In this document: one piece after another, positions 20,148 through 30,676 of the stretch
How the letters are laid out: each line of letters opens with the position of its first letter
Numbering within the stretch: the stretch's first letter is position 1
Source: Dactylonectria macrodidyma
Taxonomy: Eukaryota; Ascomycota; Sordariomycetes; Hypocreales; Nectriaceae
Length of the DNA: 64,000 nt
Direction: 5' to 3'
Assembly: GCA_020744425.1 (NCBI GenBank)
Contig: JAGMUV010000036.1
Location: 186,001-250,000, forward strand
The notes under the pieces: generated by a model
What the model was told of the DNA's origin: nothing
The model's input: only the letters and a program-made list of their open reading frames with translations
Database searches by the model: none
Program-made: the position numbers and the translations under genes

Positions 20148-20166
20148 CTCCCACTCGAGCCATTGG
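20148..20166 (-). promoter_or_regulatory. Polypurine tract of element A
   Basis: On the minus strand the bases just before the 3' LTR read GGCTCGAGTGGGAG, a purine-rich plus-strand primer tract in the expected place. Confidence 0.6.
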
Positions 20167-20264
20167 TGCGAGATGTTTCTGCGTAACAGAGTGTGGCCTC
20201 ATTAAAACCTCAAAAACACCTTCGTGGGTGAAAAACAGGAAAGAGCTTCGATTACCACACTTGC

Positions 20265-20846
20265 GTTGGATTGTTTGGTCACTAGGGCCTTGGCACCCCA
20301 GGTCTCCCGAATTGCTTGATAAATGAGTTTGTGAGGCGAATAGCCTTTGGATTCTCTGGTCACTGGGGCCTTAGCACCCCAGATCTCCCAGGTAGTTTGA
20401 TGTTTGATGTTTGTGAGTCGGACAGCCTCGAATTCTCTGGTCACTGGAGCCTTAGCACCCCAGATCCTCCAGATTGTTTGATGTTTGATGTTTGTTTGAT
20501 GCTTGAATGTTTAAATGAAGCCTTGGATTCTTCGATCACTGGAGCCTTTGCACTCCAGATCACCCACTTCATCCTAAAACGACCTTTGTTCGATGTTTGA
20601 ATGAAGCCTTGGAATCTTCGATCACCGGAGCCTTAGCACTCCAGATCTCCCACTTCATCCTAGATTGATGATTGCATGTTTGATGGTTGAATGAAGCCTT
20701 GGAATCTTCGATCACTGGAGCCTTAACACCCCAGATCTCCCACTTCATCCTAGATTGATGATTGCATGTTTGATGGTTAAATGAAGCCTTGGAATCTTCG
20801 ATCACTGGAGCCTTAACACCCCAGATCTCCCACTTCATCCTAGATA
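20265..20846 (-). repeat. Minisatellite of seven diverged ~80-95-bp units
   Basis: Each unit contains a (T)TGGA(A/T)TCTTCGATCACTGG core, then AGCC(T)TTA(G/A)CACCCCAG and ATCTCCCACTTC in the right-hand copies. The three right-most units are nearly identical and about 90 bp, so in the minus strand they translate as a repeating 30-residue unit. Units diverge steadily to the left. It lies between the Copia pol end and the LTR. Confidence 0.88.
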
Positions 20847-20942
20847 TATATATATATAAATATTTTGAAGTAAATGTAGAAGACATTGGTATTGTTCTTT
20901 GTTGGACGGACTTGATTGGATAGGTTTCGTCTCGTATTGTTT

Positions 20943-21030
20943 GATAGTTTGATAGTTTGATAGTTTGATAGTTTGATAGTTTGATAGTTTGATAGTTTGA
21001 TAGTTTGATAGTTTGATAGTTTGATAGTTT
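20943..21030. repeat. Eleven tandem copies of the 8-mer GATAGTTT
   Basis: 88 bp of exact (GATAGTTT)11. Because 8 is not a multiple of 3, overlapping frames all stay open on the minus strand, giving spurious ORFs with NYQTIKLS repeats. Confidence 0.95.
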
Positions 21031-21417
21031 TGTAGAATTTTGTGATTGTCTCGAGCATGGGCATCTGCCATGGGATTCTTTCCAATTGGTATGTGTGATG
21101 CGTCTCTGAATGAAATGGCTCTCGAATATACGCAAGGAGCGTTCAGTATAGTTGAAATTGTTGTAGAATTGTTGTAAGAAGTCGAAGAATTCCGAGCTGA
21201 GGACCTGTGGGTCACTCGGAGGCTCGATGAGCGGCATAGACTGTTGGGCACCCATTTTCTCCCACTTGGGGCATGATGAAAAGGGTAAAAAAAAATTCGT
21301 GTGAATTTGATATCATAGACTTTCGACGCCGTTGCTTCCAAATCCCAAGTCAGTTTGTTGGTAGGTTACTTGGTTGTCGAGAGATCGCGGAGTGTCAGTT
21401 GGCCAAGTGTTCCCGGC

Positions 21418-21434
21418 CACCTCCTTTTCTCATG
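21418..21434 (-). promoter_or_regulatory. Possible Copia polypurine tract
   Basis: The minus strand reads GAGAAAAGGAGGTGG shortly after the end of the Copia pol frame (21462). In Copia elements the 3' LTR usually starts here, but no LTR copy matching 25901-26160 follows. Confidence 0.45.
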
Positions 21435-21461
21435 ACCCATACTTGCGTGACCAACAGTGAA

Positions 21462-24213
21462 TCATGGGTTGGAGAGGCCCAGCGCGTTGCGAAACACGAT
21501 AAAACGGTCTTTTGGAAGGGCTTTTGTAAGTCCATCAGCAATTTGTTGCTCGGTTGGGACATATTGGAGCTCAACGTCTCCATCCGAGACCCGCTCTCGA
21601 ACGTAATGCCATTGAATGTCAATGTGCTTAGTCCTGGCATGGAAACTGTGGATTTTTGGCCATTGCAATTGCCCCTTGATTGTCCCCGTAGAGGATAGTT
21701 GTTTGAAGGTCTCCATGTTTGTATTGGGCCAGAAGTTCGCGCAGCAACCCTCGTAGCCAGATCGCTTCTTTGGTGCATTGTGTTTGTCCCATGTACTCCG
21801 CTTCGCAGGATGATAATGCGACCGTTGGTTGTCGTTTGGAGCTCCAACTGATGGCGCCTGTGCCGACGTTGAAGACATAGCCAGCCGTTGATCGTCTGGT
21901 GTCGTGGTCGCCAGCCCAGTCTGAGTCGGTGTACCCAACTAACGGTCTGAGTGGTCCGCTGAAAACAAGTTCCAAGTCGATAGTTCCTCGCAAGTACCTC
22001 ATGATGCGCTTGACGGCTTGGACGTGTTCGTTGGTTGGGTTTCCCAGATATCGGCTGCAGAGAGAGACGGCAAATGCGATGTCTGGGCGAGTGCCAAGCA
22101 TGGCGTACATAAGTGAACCAATTGCCTTTGCGTACCATAGTTTCGTCGTTTCAGACGATTTGTATTCGTCTGGGACAGGTTGGAATTTTGACGTGTTCAG
22201 GGGAGTTGTGACTGGCTTGCTCTCCCACATGTCAAATTCCCGTAGGACCTTCTCGACATATGCTCGTTGGGAGAGGAAGATGGCCTTGTTGCGTCTGTCT
22301 CTCCGGACGGACATTCCCAGGTAGTACTGACACGGACCAAGGTCAGTCATTTCGAATTTCTTGCTCAAGGCGGCTTTGATTTGGCCGATTTCTTCCTTAT
22401 CGGGACCAGCGATTAGGAGATCATCCACGTAGACGGCGACGTAGGTTGTGCCGCGGATGAAGACGCCAACATCGGCGTTGAGTGGTTTGAAGCCGAGGGT
22501 TTCCAGAAAATCAGATAATGTCTGGTACCAGATTCGGGGAGATTGTTTAAGGCCGTAGAGAGCTTTCCGCAGTCGGAAGACTCTGCCTGACTTGTCGTCG
22601 AAACCCTGTGGCTGAGTGACGTAGATTTCTTCTTTGACACCACCGTAAAGGAAGGCAGTTTTGACATCCATTTGTTCCAGTTCAAGGTCCAGGGCCGCAG
22701 CGATAGCGAAGATCATTTTATAGCTCATCGGCTTGACCACGGAGGCAAACGTCTCGTGGTAGTCGATTCCCTCTCTTTGTTCGAAGCCCCTGACGACGAA
22801 GCGAGCTTTGAATCTGGTAATCTCGCCATCTTTTCCTCGCTTGAGCTTATACACCCATTTGCCTTGGAGAGTATGTTTTCCTGGAGGTAGGTTGACTGGT
22901 ATGAAGGTGCCATTTCTCATTAAGGAGTCGATTTCGTCAATCATGGCTTGCATCCATTGTTCGCTATGAGGCGAGTTCATTGCTTCGGCAAAGGTTTTGG
23001 GTTCGGTCGGTTCAAGGTTGTTGGCGACCATGGCCAGATGAATGGCAATCATGGTGAAACGCCATTGGTTTTGTTGAGCTTCTGGGTCTTGTTGGGCTAG
23101 GACTGTGTATCTTGATGGCATTTGTCCTCGGGTTTCCCGTACTGGAAAGCGTAGTTCGGGATGACGGTCGGCTGCTTCCGTGGCGACTCGGTGTTCATCG
23201 ACTGCACCGTCGGGGCTCTGTGTTCTTTCTGGAGTCCCCAATTCCATATGGATGCTCGGTTCATCTTGATTGGATGGATGGGATTGGTTGGGAGCTGTCT
23301 GTATCTCTTCGTCTATTCTGGTGCTTTCGGTTATAGGTATAGTTGGAAGAGATGGTGTGAGATCCATCCGTTTTGCGTTGGGTTCATCAGTTGGTTGCTC
23401 CGATGCGGTTCGTTTTCTCAGCAGGGATTTCTCATCGAACACAACGTTATTCGCAAAGAATATTCTTCCATCATCGTCGACTAAGGTGTAGTTTGTGCTC
23501 CCTTGATAGCCGAGGAGTCGGCAGGGGATTGTCTTGTCGTCCATCTTCTTCCGTTTGGCTGAAGGCATTTTTGCAAAGCCTCGGCTGCCGATAACTCGGA
23601 GATGGGAGAGATCCGGCACTTCCTTGTGCCATGCTTCATAAGGTGTGATTTGGCAACCCGAGACTGGTGAGAGGTTTCGTACATATGCCATGGCTTTGAG
23701 GACGTATGGCCAGAATTTCTTTTCCAGTCCTGAATGAATGAGAGTTGTCGTGAGTTTCTCAAGTAAGATACGGTTTGCAACTTCGGCTACCCCGTTTTGT
23801 TCGTGCTGTTCGGTGGCAGAGAAGATCATCTCAATCATCTTGTTTTCGCAGTAGAGAGTGAGTGTATCAGCTTGGTTTTCTCCCGCCCGATCGAGGCGAA
23901 GGTAACGGCAGCGACGGGTTGGCGTCTCAGCTTGTTCCAGAAGTTTTCGAAAGCAGTTGCCAAATCCGGACTTTTGCCTGATTGGGAAGACCCATGTCAT
24001 CTTGGTGAAATCGTCTATGAAGCAGGCCCAGTATCTATGGCCGTCGATGCCTTCGTCTGGGAAGGGGCCAGCGATATCGCCATGAAGGTTCTCCAGTGGT
24101 CTTGTTCCTTTTCGAATGCATCCGCGATGGGGCTTTTCCTTCATGCGTCCTTTTACGCACGCTTCACAGACGTTGGAGTCAGATAGAGGAGTGATGCCCG
24201 TGGACATCTTCAT
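21462..24213 (-). pseudogene. Copia pol: integrase, reverse transcriptase, RNase H (frameshifted near the end)
   Basis: The frame continues from gag after one TGA and is open from 24213 to 21628. Integrase core: Asp in HGDIAGPF, Asp in LRLDRAGEN, Glu in NGVAEVANRILLEK. RT: the WVYKLKRGKDG block, QMDVKTAFLYG, ALYGLKQSPRIWY and the catalytic YVDDLL. RNase H: YTDSDWAGD, SSCEAEYM and YGDNQGAIAMAKNP. At the T3 run 21643-21645 (plus-strand AAA) one extra base shifts the frame. The natural C-terminus (HARTKHIDIQWHYVRER, ADGLTKALPKDRF) lies in the next frame and ends at 21462. Apart from one stop and one frameshift the polyprotein is well preserved. Confidence 0.92.
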
Positions 24214-24216
24214 GAG

Positions 24217-25668
24217 TCAATGTAAGTTCTGTTCTCCCAAATGGCCGAGCCGGTCATGCCAGATCTGCAGTTTGGGGTCGCTGACGGAGTAGGCGGCCAT
24301 AGCAGTGTGCAGTTGTTCGTCATCCTCGTCGATCACATATAGACCGAATTTCCTAGTGGCGCTGAGGATGACTTTACCGTGGTTTGTAATGACGGCTCGT
24401 CCTTTTCGAAATAGAATAGTTGCTCCATCTTCCTCAAGGGCTGAGACTGAGATGAGGTTGCAGTGAGCGCCTGGCACGTAAAGTGCCTTATGAAAGGTTG
24501 TCGTTCCCTTGGCATTGTTCCGTATGGTTTTGAGGGTGTATGTGCCTTGCCCCTCAGGCATAATGGCCGAGCCAGCTATGCCGTTGATGGCAGAGCCGGT
24601 GAATTTCTCGAGTGACGTAAAGTTCTGTCGATGGCAGAACGTGTGGGAGGAGGCGCCACTGTCCAATACGTGAATTCGCCCGAGCAGTTTGGACGGTTCT
24701 GATGCGGCCAGGCCAAACTGGGGTTGAAAGGATAGAAAGGCCGTGTTTAAAAATGCGATAGCGGCAGTGTGATCCTCGTCAGGTTGCAGTGACGAGGTAT
24801 TCTCCTTTCTCTTCTCAAGCTTGGCTTCTCGTCGTTCACTCTGAAGTGCTCGTTTTCTCCTGAACTCCTCAAGAAGGTCGGGATGTAAGCTAAAACATCC
24901 GGCCTTGGTGTGGCCTGGTTTGTTGCAGTGGCCGCATGTCTGCGTCACTCGGTCTTTGCCAGGACCACGCGTTCTAGCCAGCAGAGCTGTTTGTGTCTTG
25001 GCCTTTTCTCGTTGTTGAATGTTCATCTCCTCTTGCTCTGCGGCGGCAAGGGCGATTTCGAATGTGACGGCAGGTTTGGTTACTTCTCCGTTGGAGCCTC
25101 GTTCCGGTAGCAAGTTGTGGTTTTGGTAGAAAGCAGTGAGGAACACTTCGTATTCGGGGCCAAGTCCGGTTAGGAACTTATTGATGAATTGAGGAGTGCC
25201 GATTTTGCATGTCTCGTCTAGTTGCAAGAGTTCAGATTGAGCTTCTCGCAGTCTTTCCGCAAAGTTCATGACTCCCGAGCATTGGTCTAAGGCGAGGTTG
25301 TTGTATCGTCGATCGAGCTCTTGGAAAACCGCACTCCCCTTTGGTTTGAAGCGCTTTTCAAGCTCCCCGAACATCTCCGTGACGGTCTCCTTGCCCTTTA
25401 CCTGCTCCCTGGCGTTGTATCCAAGTCGATTGAGGACTGCTCCGCACGCGCGTTCCTGCTTGGAGAGCCAGTTGTCGATCTTTTCAACGGTCGCGGCGCT
25501 GGTGCCGGTGGGTTTGTCCTTGTTTCGTTTGAACAAGTCTCCATATCCCGACATCGTGAGATGGTCCTTCATTTCTCGGCTCCAGTTGATCCATCCCGCT
25601 GTTGATTCTAGCTTCGGGATGTTGGCTAGGTTGCCAAGTGTTCCTGTCGATTCCTTCGAGGCCGACAT
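24217..25668 (-). pseudogene. Copia gag-protease, ended by an in-frame TGA inside the pre-integrase domain
   Basis: ATG 25668 (MSASKESTGTLGNL), 483 codons. The N-terminal UBN2/Retrotran-gag region spans about residues 15-230; a CCHC zinc knuckle (CGHCNKPGHTKAGC) lies near 255; the aspartic protease motif LDSGASSHTFC near 345; and the gag-pre-integrase motif IWHDRLGHLGEQNLH at the end. TGA 24217-24219 cuts this last motif and the same frame goes on as LMKMSTGITPLSD. A CGA to TGA change (Arg, as expected at this place in the family) explains it. Copia elements normally make one gag-pol ORF, and the stop lies after protease, so programmed readthrough is unlikely. Confidence 0.9.
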
Positions 25669-25900
25669 GCTTGAGGATGGATTCCTTGATGGCTGGACAA
25701 GAGAAGGCGTGGGACTAGTGTAGGCCAGGTTCAGGTGAATCTTCCCTCTTCAGCCTAGCGACGTCTCTTGCGAGCGCAAGGTCGAAATCCTCGTTGTTTG
25801 TCGATGGTATCGGTAACGGATGAGTCTGAGCTCCCACTGGATGTAACGTGGGTTTCTCCTGGTTCTGATGAGGCAATTGAGGCCACTTCAGGGCCCCAAA

Positions 25901-26160
25901 TGTTGGTTGAACTTGTGTCTGAAAGCGAGTCGTCGGTGTCGAAGTGGGTTGTCCCAGGACTCAAAAACCTAGAAGGAACCACTCGAAGATACAAGGCCTC
26001 AGACGTCCCTTTCTTTGCGATGCGGAATCAACTAGAATAGCTGCTTTATCAGCCTGTGGCGATAGGTGGCGATATTCCTGTGGCAAATTCCTTCTTTTCC
26101 AGCAGCTTCCAGCAGCTTCCAATAGCTTCCAATAGCTTCCTTTTTGCCACATATTCAACA
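25901..26160 (-). mobile_element. LTR-like segment (LTR B) upstream of Copia gag
   Basis: About 260 bp with TGTTGG...TTCAACA ends. Its distal half resembles the solo LTR at 42013-42245: GGAATCAACT, GCCTGTGGC(A/G)ATAGGTGGC, then TTTTGCCAC and ATTCAACA. It sits 230 bp upstream of gag with TGGGGCCCTGAAGTGG two bases beyond its 3' end on the minus strand, a sequence that could be a conventional TGG-type tRNA primer site. This suggests it is the Copia's own 5' LTR, with the 3' partner lost. It contains four 10-bp tandem units (CCAGCAGCTT twice, then CCAATAGCTT twice) around 26099-26140. Confidence 0.6.
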
Positions 26161-26481
26161 ATTCAACAGCAGAATTCAGCAACAGAACATCCGTCAAGGT
26201 CAGCGACACGATGAGGAAAATGTTGCTTGTGGAGGAAACAAAGGAAGGTCGGTTTCTAGAGGGGTTGAGCTCTCAAATTATAGTCGTGTGAGGCCATCGT
26301 GAGGTCGAAAAGTGTGCAAAATCCAGTGCTTAATTCCTAAATCACGCGGCTAGCGGTATTCGGTTAGAATTTCGGGTAAGGTGTGATGAGTATCTTTGTC
26401 GCAGTGGAAGGAGGCGATTAGGCCTCGAGTTATATTGGAAATCATGATTAGGAGGATACTCAGCTGTGTGGTGGCTTTTCC

Positions 26482-26493
26482 GGGCTCATAACC
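26482..26493 (-). promoter_or_regulatory. Half-tRNA(iMet) primer binding site of element A
   Basis: GGTTATGAGCCC directly abuts the LTR (minus strand). Its complement GGGCTCATAACC is the anticodon stem-loop of eukaryotic initiator tRNA-Met, as used by Drosophila copia through a 5' half-tRNA fragment. Confidence 0.75.
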
Positions 26494-26627
26494 TGTTGAA
26501 ATGAGCATGTTGTATTGATTCAAGGAGAAAAAGATTAGCGCTAACCAGCGGAAGCTATTGACAAGAAGACATCCACATCCCAGCCACCAATGGATCGGAA
26601 TAGCCATTGATCCGTTAAACGACGGAT
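26494..26627 (-). repeat. LTR of element A (5' LTR on the coding strand), split
   Basis: 134 bp of the LTR ending at ...ACGACGGAT, where the LINE inserted. The remaining CTCAACA lies at 32153-32159, after the LINE's second target duplication. Confidence 0.9.
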
Positions 26628-26896
26628 GGATGGATGGATGGATGGATTTTATTTCGCCCGGGGGGACACACCCCAGAGGGCCTTTGCGCTAAGCTATTTT
26701 CGTTTCGTACGGTTCTTCCATAATCACCCGAAGCCCCACAATTTCACTTTACTGGCTGGTCCAATCTGATGTATATGCAGTGACAGGCCTGCTTGAAGGC
26801 CAATTTCTCCAAGTGTTCAGCATCCTATCCTCAGCAGCTGAAGCACGGTCTGCCAAAATGAGACTGTATGACGTTAGTAGGATTCAATCTGAATAG

Positions 26897-29800
26897 TTAG
26901 TGTGCCTGAGGCTTCTGGTCCATGTCAAGCCTCCCCGTTGCAATGGCAAATTTGATCGTCGCCCGTACTGCCCGCATGTCTGGCGCCCATTTGTCACCGT
27001 CAGACGCCGCCTTTCCTCCCAGGAAGTATGATAGGTTTCCCATCTTCGTCTGTGAACATCGCAACATGCCTTCCCGTTGCGCGGTCCATTTTGCGCAGCG
27101 GAATAGGAAGTGTTCCACTGTCTCTGATGCTAGCCCGCATTCGCAAGTGTCCGATTCCATCGTTCCTATCTTGCACAGAAAGCTGTTAAGTCTCACCATT
27201 CCGGTGCGGAGCTGTGATAGTACGTCTGCTTCCTTCCTCTTCAGCGAGTCATATAGAGTACGGGTATGCTTGCCTGGCAGTGCCGTATCTATCTGCTTCG
27301 AGTATTTCCCGACTCTTTCTGGTAGTGTTCTTGTTTGCTGCTGCTTGGTTATCGCTAGTCTTATCCTTGTGGATCTTGCTAGATGCGGTGGCACATCTGG
27401 TCTGCATTCTCCTTCTGTGGCCTTCCGCGCTGCTGCTTTGGCTTTTGGTCCCAGCGCGAAATCCTCTTCTCCTGCTGGAACCCACAACATCCGGAGAGAG
27501 TGGCCCTCGTCTTCGAGACGCTTGATATGGTCGTATATTTGCCGTATGATTTGTTGGCCGGATTGTTGTCGTGGCCGCCGTATGGCTTCTAGTGCGGAGC
27601 GGCTGCTCGTCATGACAGTCATATCCCGCCGGCAGAGTCCAGACGGCATACATCTCAATACCATCTCTATAGCTCCCAGCTCGGCGATGTATAGGTTCAG
27701 CTCCTCCGTCAACCCGAGAGTGATGGAGTAGCTGGCCACTACCTCGTCATCGTTGTTGATCGCCGTATCTTGTACGACACCTCCCATGCCTACCATGCCC
27801 CTTCTCTGCGAGGAGCAGGTGGCCATGACTATGCCATCCACCCTCTTTGCTTCTTCCACCGCTCTCTCCCGGTCAGGGTCGCACAACACCGGGATACGGT
27901 CTCTCCATGGCGGTAACGCGTACTCCCGAATGATCTCCATTCGTTCAGTGGCTGTTTCCCCTTGTACTTGAGCAATCCTCTGCATCGGCGATACGAATCG
28001 GCGACACACTTTCACTTTCAGTGTCGCCAACGGGTGTGTCCTGGGAAGGGTCCGGAGGTTGATCCAAAACCTTGTTGCCGCTTGCGCATGCCGTTCTTGC
28101 ACCGGTTGGATGCTAGCTTCGGCCTCGGCCACCGCTGTTGCCACGGTCCGGAAAGCTCCCGTGATCGCCTGTGCTCCAACCATCTGTGCTTTGTCCAGCC
28201 AAGCGGCTTCTCTAATGCCGCATGAATGCGCCCACACGCTAGACGCATAGTCCATGGTGGGAGCCACTGTTGCTACGAACAGTTGTCTCGCCGTCCGCGG
28301 TGACAACATTTTCAGTCTTTTCAAACACATAGCGGCCGAGAGCCCCTTTGCGGCAGCTTTAGCTATGTGTTCCTTGTATCGTAGTTTCGCGTCCATGACC
28401 ACTCCCAGGATCTTGGCGCTGGTCTTGGGCTTGACTACTTTTCCTTTGATCATGAACGGTTTGTCGCTGGTACGCGCGGCGTTTCGCGTGAAATGCACGA
28501 TGGCCGTTTTGTCTCCGTTAAACGTCGCACCGCTCCGTCTTTCCCAGCCCAGTGCTTCGTCTATAATTGATTGGATGCCGGCTCGATTCTCCTCCGCTGT
28601 TGGTCCCACCACCCAGGCTGAGTAGTCGTCCACGAATGCCATCGAGCCACCTCTTGCGTTGATTCTTCTCTGCACCAAATCTGCATTGAAGAACAGGAAC
28701 AACACCGGCGACAGCGGTGATCCTTGCGGGAGACCTGCCTGTGGCAACTCCCGTAGCTGTGACGTGTGCCCATTTACCACCACGGTGGCCATTCGTCCAG
28801 AGCAGAAGGCGTCAATCCATCTCACCAGTCCACCAGGTATGCCTCTCGCCTTCAGCCTCTCCAGTAGTCGTTCTTTGAACACTCCATTGTAAGCGCCTTT
28901 GACGTCGAAACTGATCAGACTGAGCACCCTGCCGGCCCTCCATGCCTTATAGATCTGCTCCTGCAGCAGTATCAGTGCTTGTTCGGCTGACCTTCGCTTC
29001 CTTGCCCCGAAGTGGTTTGCGGGCAGCAATCCATAGCTTTCCACTACATAGGATATCCGCTCTGCAACGACTGCCTCGAGTATCTTGCCCAGTGTTGACA
29101 GCAGCGATATCGGTCTCCATGCCTTGGCCACTGTGTAGTCTCCCTTGTCTGCTTTCTTTAGCGGGATGATCTTCGCGCTCCTCCACTGGTGGGGTACCAC
29201 ACCATCCCTGAGGGATGTGTCGAAGAGGTGCAAGACACGGTATCTAACCACTGGCCAAAGCTGTTTCCACACCATTGCTGGCAGACCATCCTCTCCAGGC
29301 GCTTTCCAAGGTTTCGCTGCTATCACTTTTTCTTCAACTTCCTCCATGGTGAGGTCTGGCATGTGCACTTCCGTCCGTTGCGGTCGGTCGCCTTCATCTT
29401 CAATCCTGGCCGGCAACGGCGGGAAGAACGTGCTGAATAGCTCCTCTGCCTGCTCCACCCTATCTACAGTGGTGGAGCCGTCTTGTCTCTTCAAAGGGGG
29501 CACCCTATCGTCCATGATGTCCTTTCCAGGTTTCAAATACTTGGCTGCCTTCCATATGTTGACATCTTCTGCTAGGAACTCGTCCCAGTGCAGTTTCTTC
29601 TGTTTCCGAATGGCATCATGGTACTCCTTGGATGCTTCCTTGGCCCGTCCTTCCAGGTCGGGCCTCACCTGACCTGCTCGCCGCTGTGCCCTAGCCTGAT
29701 TCCGCCAGAACGTGTACACCCGCCGAAGTCTCGTCAAATCCTTCGTCCACCAGCGCTTCGCGTACGGTACTGGTTGTGCTCGGGGCGTCAGCTCGTGGAT

Positions 29801-30676
29801 CGCCTCGAGGATGACCCTCATTAACTGGTCTGTCTGTTCCTGCACGCCGACTGTCCAGGGAAGCTCTTGGAGATTGTCCTCCACTTTGGCTCTAATTGCT
29901 GTCCATGGTGCATTCTTGAACAACAGTCTTTCCGTGACAATCCGATCAGGCCTCGCGAGATCGAACGTCGTTTGGATCGCCCGGTGGTCCGATCCGTGTT
30001 CTGTCGGGTGTATGGAGCACGTCACCATTTCGTCTGCCACCTCCGCCGTCGCCAGCACCAGGTCGATTGTGCTTTCCTTGTCGGGGCCTTGCCATGTCTT
30101 TGTGCCTCTCGGGAGGAGGCTGCAAAGACCGTGTTCGTTCATGAGGTCGATGATCGGTTCGGCCTCGCCTTGCCTTGCTAAGGCCACGTCGTCTCCTCCC
30201 CATAGCCGGTCGTGTTGGTTAAAATCTCCGGCCAGTATGACGTCCACCGCCATCCCTGCCCTGCTCCTGAGGTCGAGGATCACCTGGTGCAGGGTATGGC
30301 ATGTATTTCGAAGAGCCTGGGGCTTGCGTCCCGGCACATACACTGACACAACCAACATTATTCGGTCCGGAAGTCGTATGGCTGCTGCTGTCAAGTCCGG
30401 GGACTGTATTGGTACTTGGTTGACCTCCAAGTCCCTATTCACCCACAACATGCTCCGGATCGGCCATCTGCCATCTCTCCAAATCGTAGGGACCATTTTA
30501 ATCCATCTGGGATGCCCCATAGGGACTGTTAATAGTTTGCCGTCACTTTTCCATGCTGGTGGTTCTTGGACCGCCACAACTGCAAAATCTTGGGGTCGCG
30601 TATCGTTCATTAGGCTCTCATGTACCGTGTCCTGTTTTCTTACATTCAGTTGAATTACCTGGAATATCCTACTCAT
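26897..30676 (-). CDS. LINE ORF2: endonuclease, reverse transcriptase, RNase H
   Basis: ATG 30676-30674 (MSRIFQVIQLNVRKQ) overlaps the ORF1 stop; 1259 aa. The upstream open frame lacks meaning because it overlaps ORF1. Domains in order: AP-type endonuclease (LNVRKQDT, VAVQEPPAW, ILAGDFNQHDRLWGG, STIDLVLAT, HGSDHRAI), residues about 5-225; non-LTR RT (WRPISLLSTLGKILE, LISFDVKGAYNGV, LPQGSPLSPVLFLFF and catalytic AFVDDYSAW), about 490-760; RNase H-like (GMGGVVQD, YIAELGAIEMVL, LWVPAGEE), about 960-1100; and a C-terminal zf-RVT zinc region (CECGLASETVEHFLFRC). The RNase H acidic residues look partly non-canonical. This order fits the Tad1 clade of fungi. Confidence 0.95.
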   Translation of the reverse strand: MSRIFQVIQLNVRKQDTVHESLMNDTRPQDFAVVAVQEPPAWKSDGKLLTVPMGHPRWIKMVPTIWRDGRWPIRSMLWVNRDLEVNQVPIQSPDLTAAAIRLPDRIMLVVSVYVPGRKPQALRNTCHTLHQVILDLRSRAGMAVDVILAGDFNQHDRLWGGDDVALARQGEAEPIIDLMNEHGLCSLLPRGTKTWQGPDKESTIDLVLATAEVADEMVTCSIHPTEHGSDHRAIQTTFDLARPDRIVTERLLFKNAPWTAIRAKVEDNLQELPWTVGVQEQTDQLMRVILEAIHELTPRAQPVPYAKRWWTKDLTRLRRVYTFWRNQARAQRRAGQVRPDLEGRAKEASKEYHDAIRKQKKLHWDEFLAEDVNIWKAAKYLKPGKDIMDDRVPPLKRQDGSTTVDRVEQAEELFSTFFPPLPARIEDEGDRPQRTEVHMPDLTMEEVEEKVIAAKPWKAPGEDGLPAMVWKQLWPVVRYRVLHLFDTSLRDGVVPHQWRSAKIIPLKKADKGDYTVAKAWRPISLLSTLGKILEAVVAERISYVVESYGLLPANHFGARKRRSAEQALILLQEQIYKAWRAGRVLSLISFDVKGAYNGVFKERLLERLKARGIPGGLVRWIDAFCSGRMATVVVNGHTSQLRELPQAGLPQGSPLSPVLFLFFNADLVQRRINARGGSMAFVDDYSAWVVGPTAEENRAGIQSIIDEALGWERRSGATFNGDKTAIVHFTRNAARTSDKPFMIKGKVVKPKTSAKILGVVMDAKLRYKEHIAKAAAKGLSAAMCLKRLKMLSPRTARQLFVATVAPTMDYASSVWAHSCGIREAAWLDKAQMVGAQAITGAFRTVATAVAEAEASIQPVQERHAQAATRFWINLRTLPRTHPLATLKVKVCRRFVSPMQRIAQVQGETATERMEIIREYALPPWRDRIPVLCDPDRERAVEEAKRVDGIVMATCSSQRRGMVGMGGVVQDTAINNDDEVVASYSITLGLTEELNLYIAELGAIEMVLRCMPSGLCRRDMTVMTSSRSALEAIRRPRQQSGQQIIRQIYDHIKRLEDEGHSLRMLWVPAGEEDFALGPKAKAAARKATEGECRPDVPPHLARSTRIRLAITKQQQTRTLPERVGKYSKQIDTALPGKHTRTLYDSLKRKEADVLSQLRTGMVRLNSFLCKIGTMESDTCECGLASETVEHFLFRCAKWTAQREGMLRCSQTKMGNLSYFLGGKAASDGDKWAPDMRAVRATIKFAIATGRLDMDQKPQAH

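Noticed and set aside
20943..21030. Possible CRISPR-like or binding-site array
   Set aside because: A plain 8-bp microsatellite without spacers, in a eukaryotic retroelement.
20569..21255. 228-codon frame with repeated peptides
   Set aside because: It is open because of the 90-bp and 8-bp tandem arrays. The non-repeat start (MGAQQSMPLIEPPSD) is vaguely gag-like, but this is too weak to call a gene.
24217..24219. Programmed stop readthrough between Copia gag and pol
   Set aside because: The stop lies within the gag-pre-integrase motif after protease; a CGA to TGA mutation is simpler and matches neighbouring damage.
26922..27731. 269-codon plus-strand frame over the LINE
   Set aside because: Antisense shadow of ORF2, which has complete domains on the minus strand.
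29712..30653. 313-codon plus-strand frame over the LINE
   Set aside because: Antisense shadow of the endonuclease region of ORF2.
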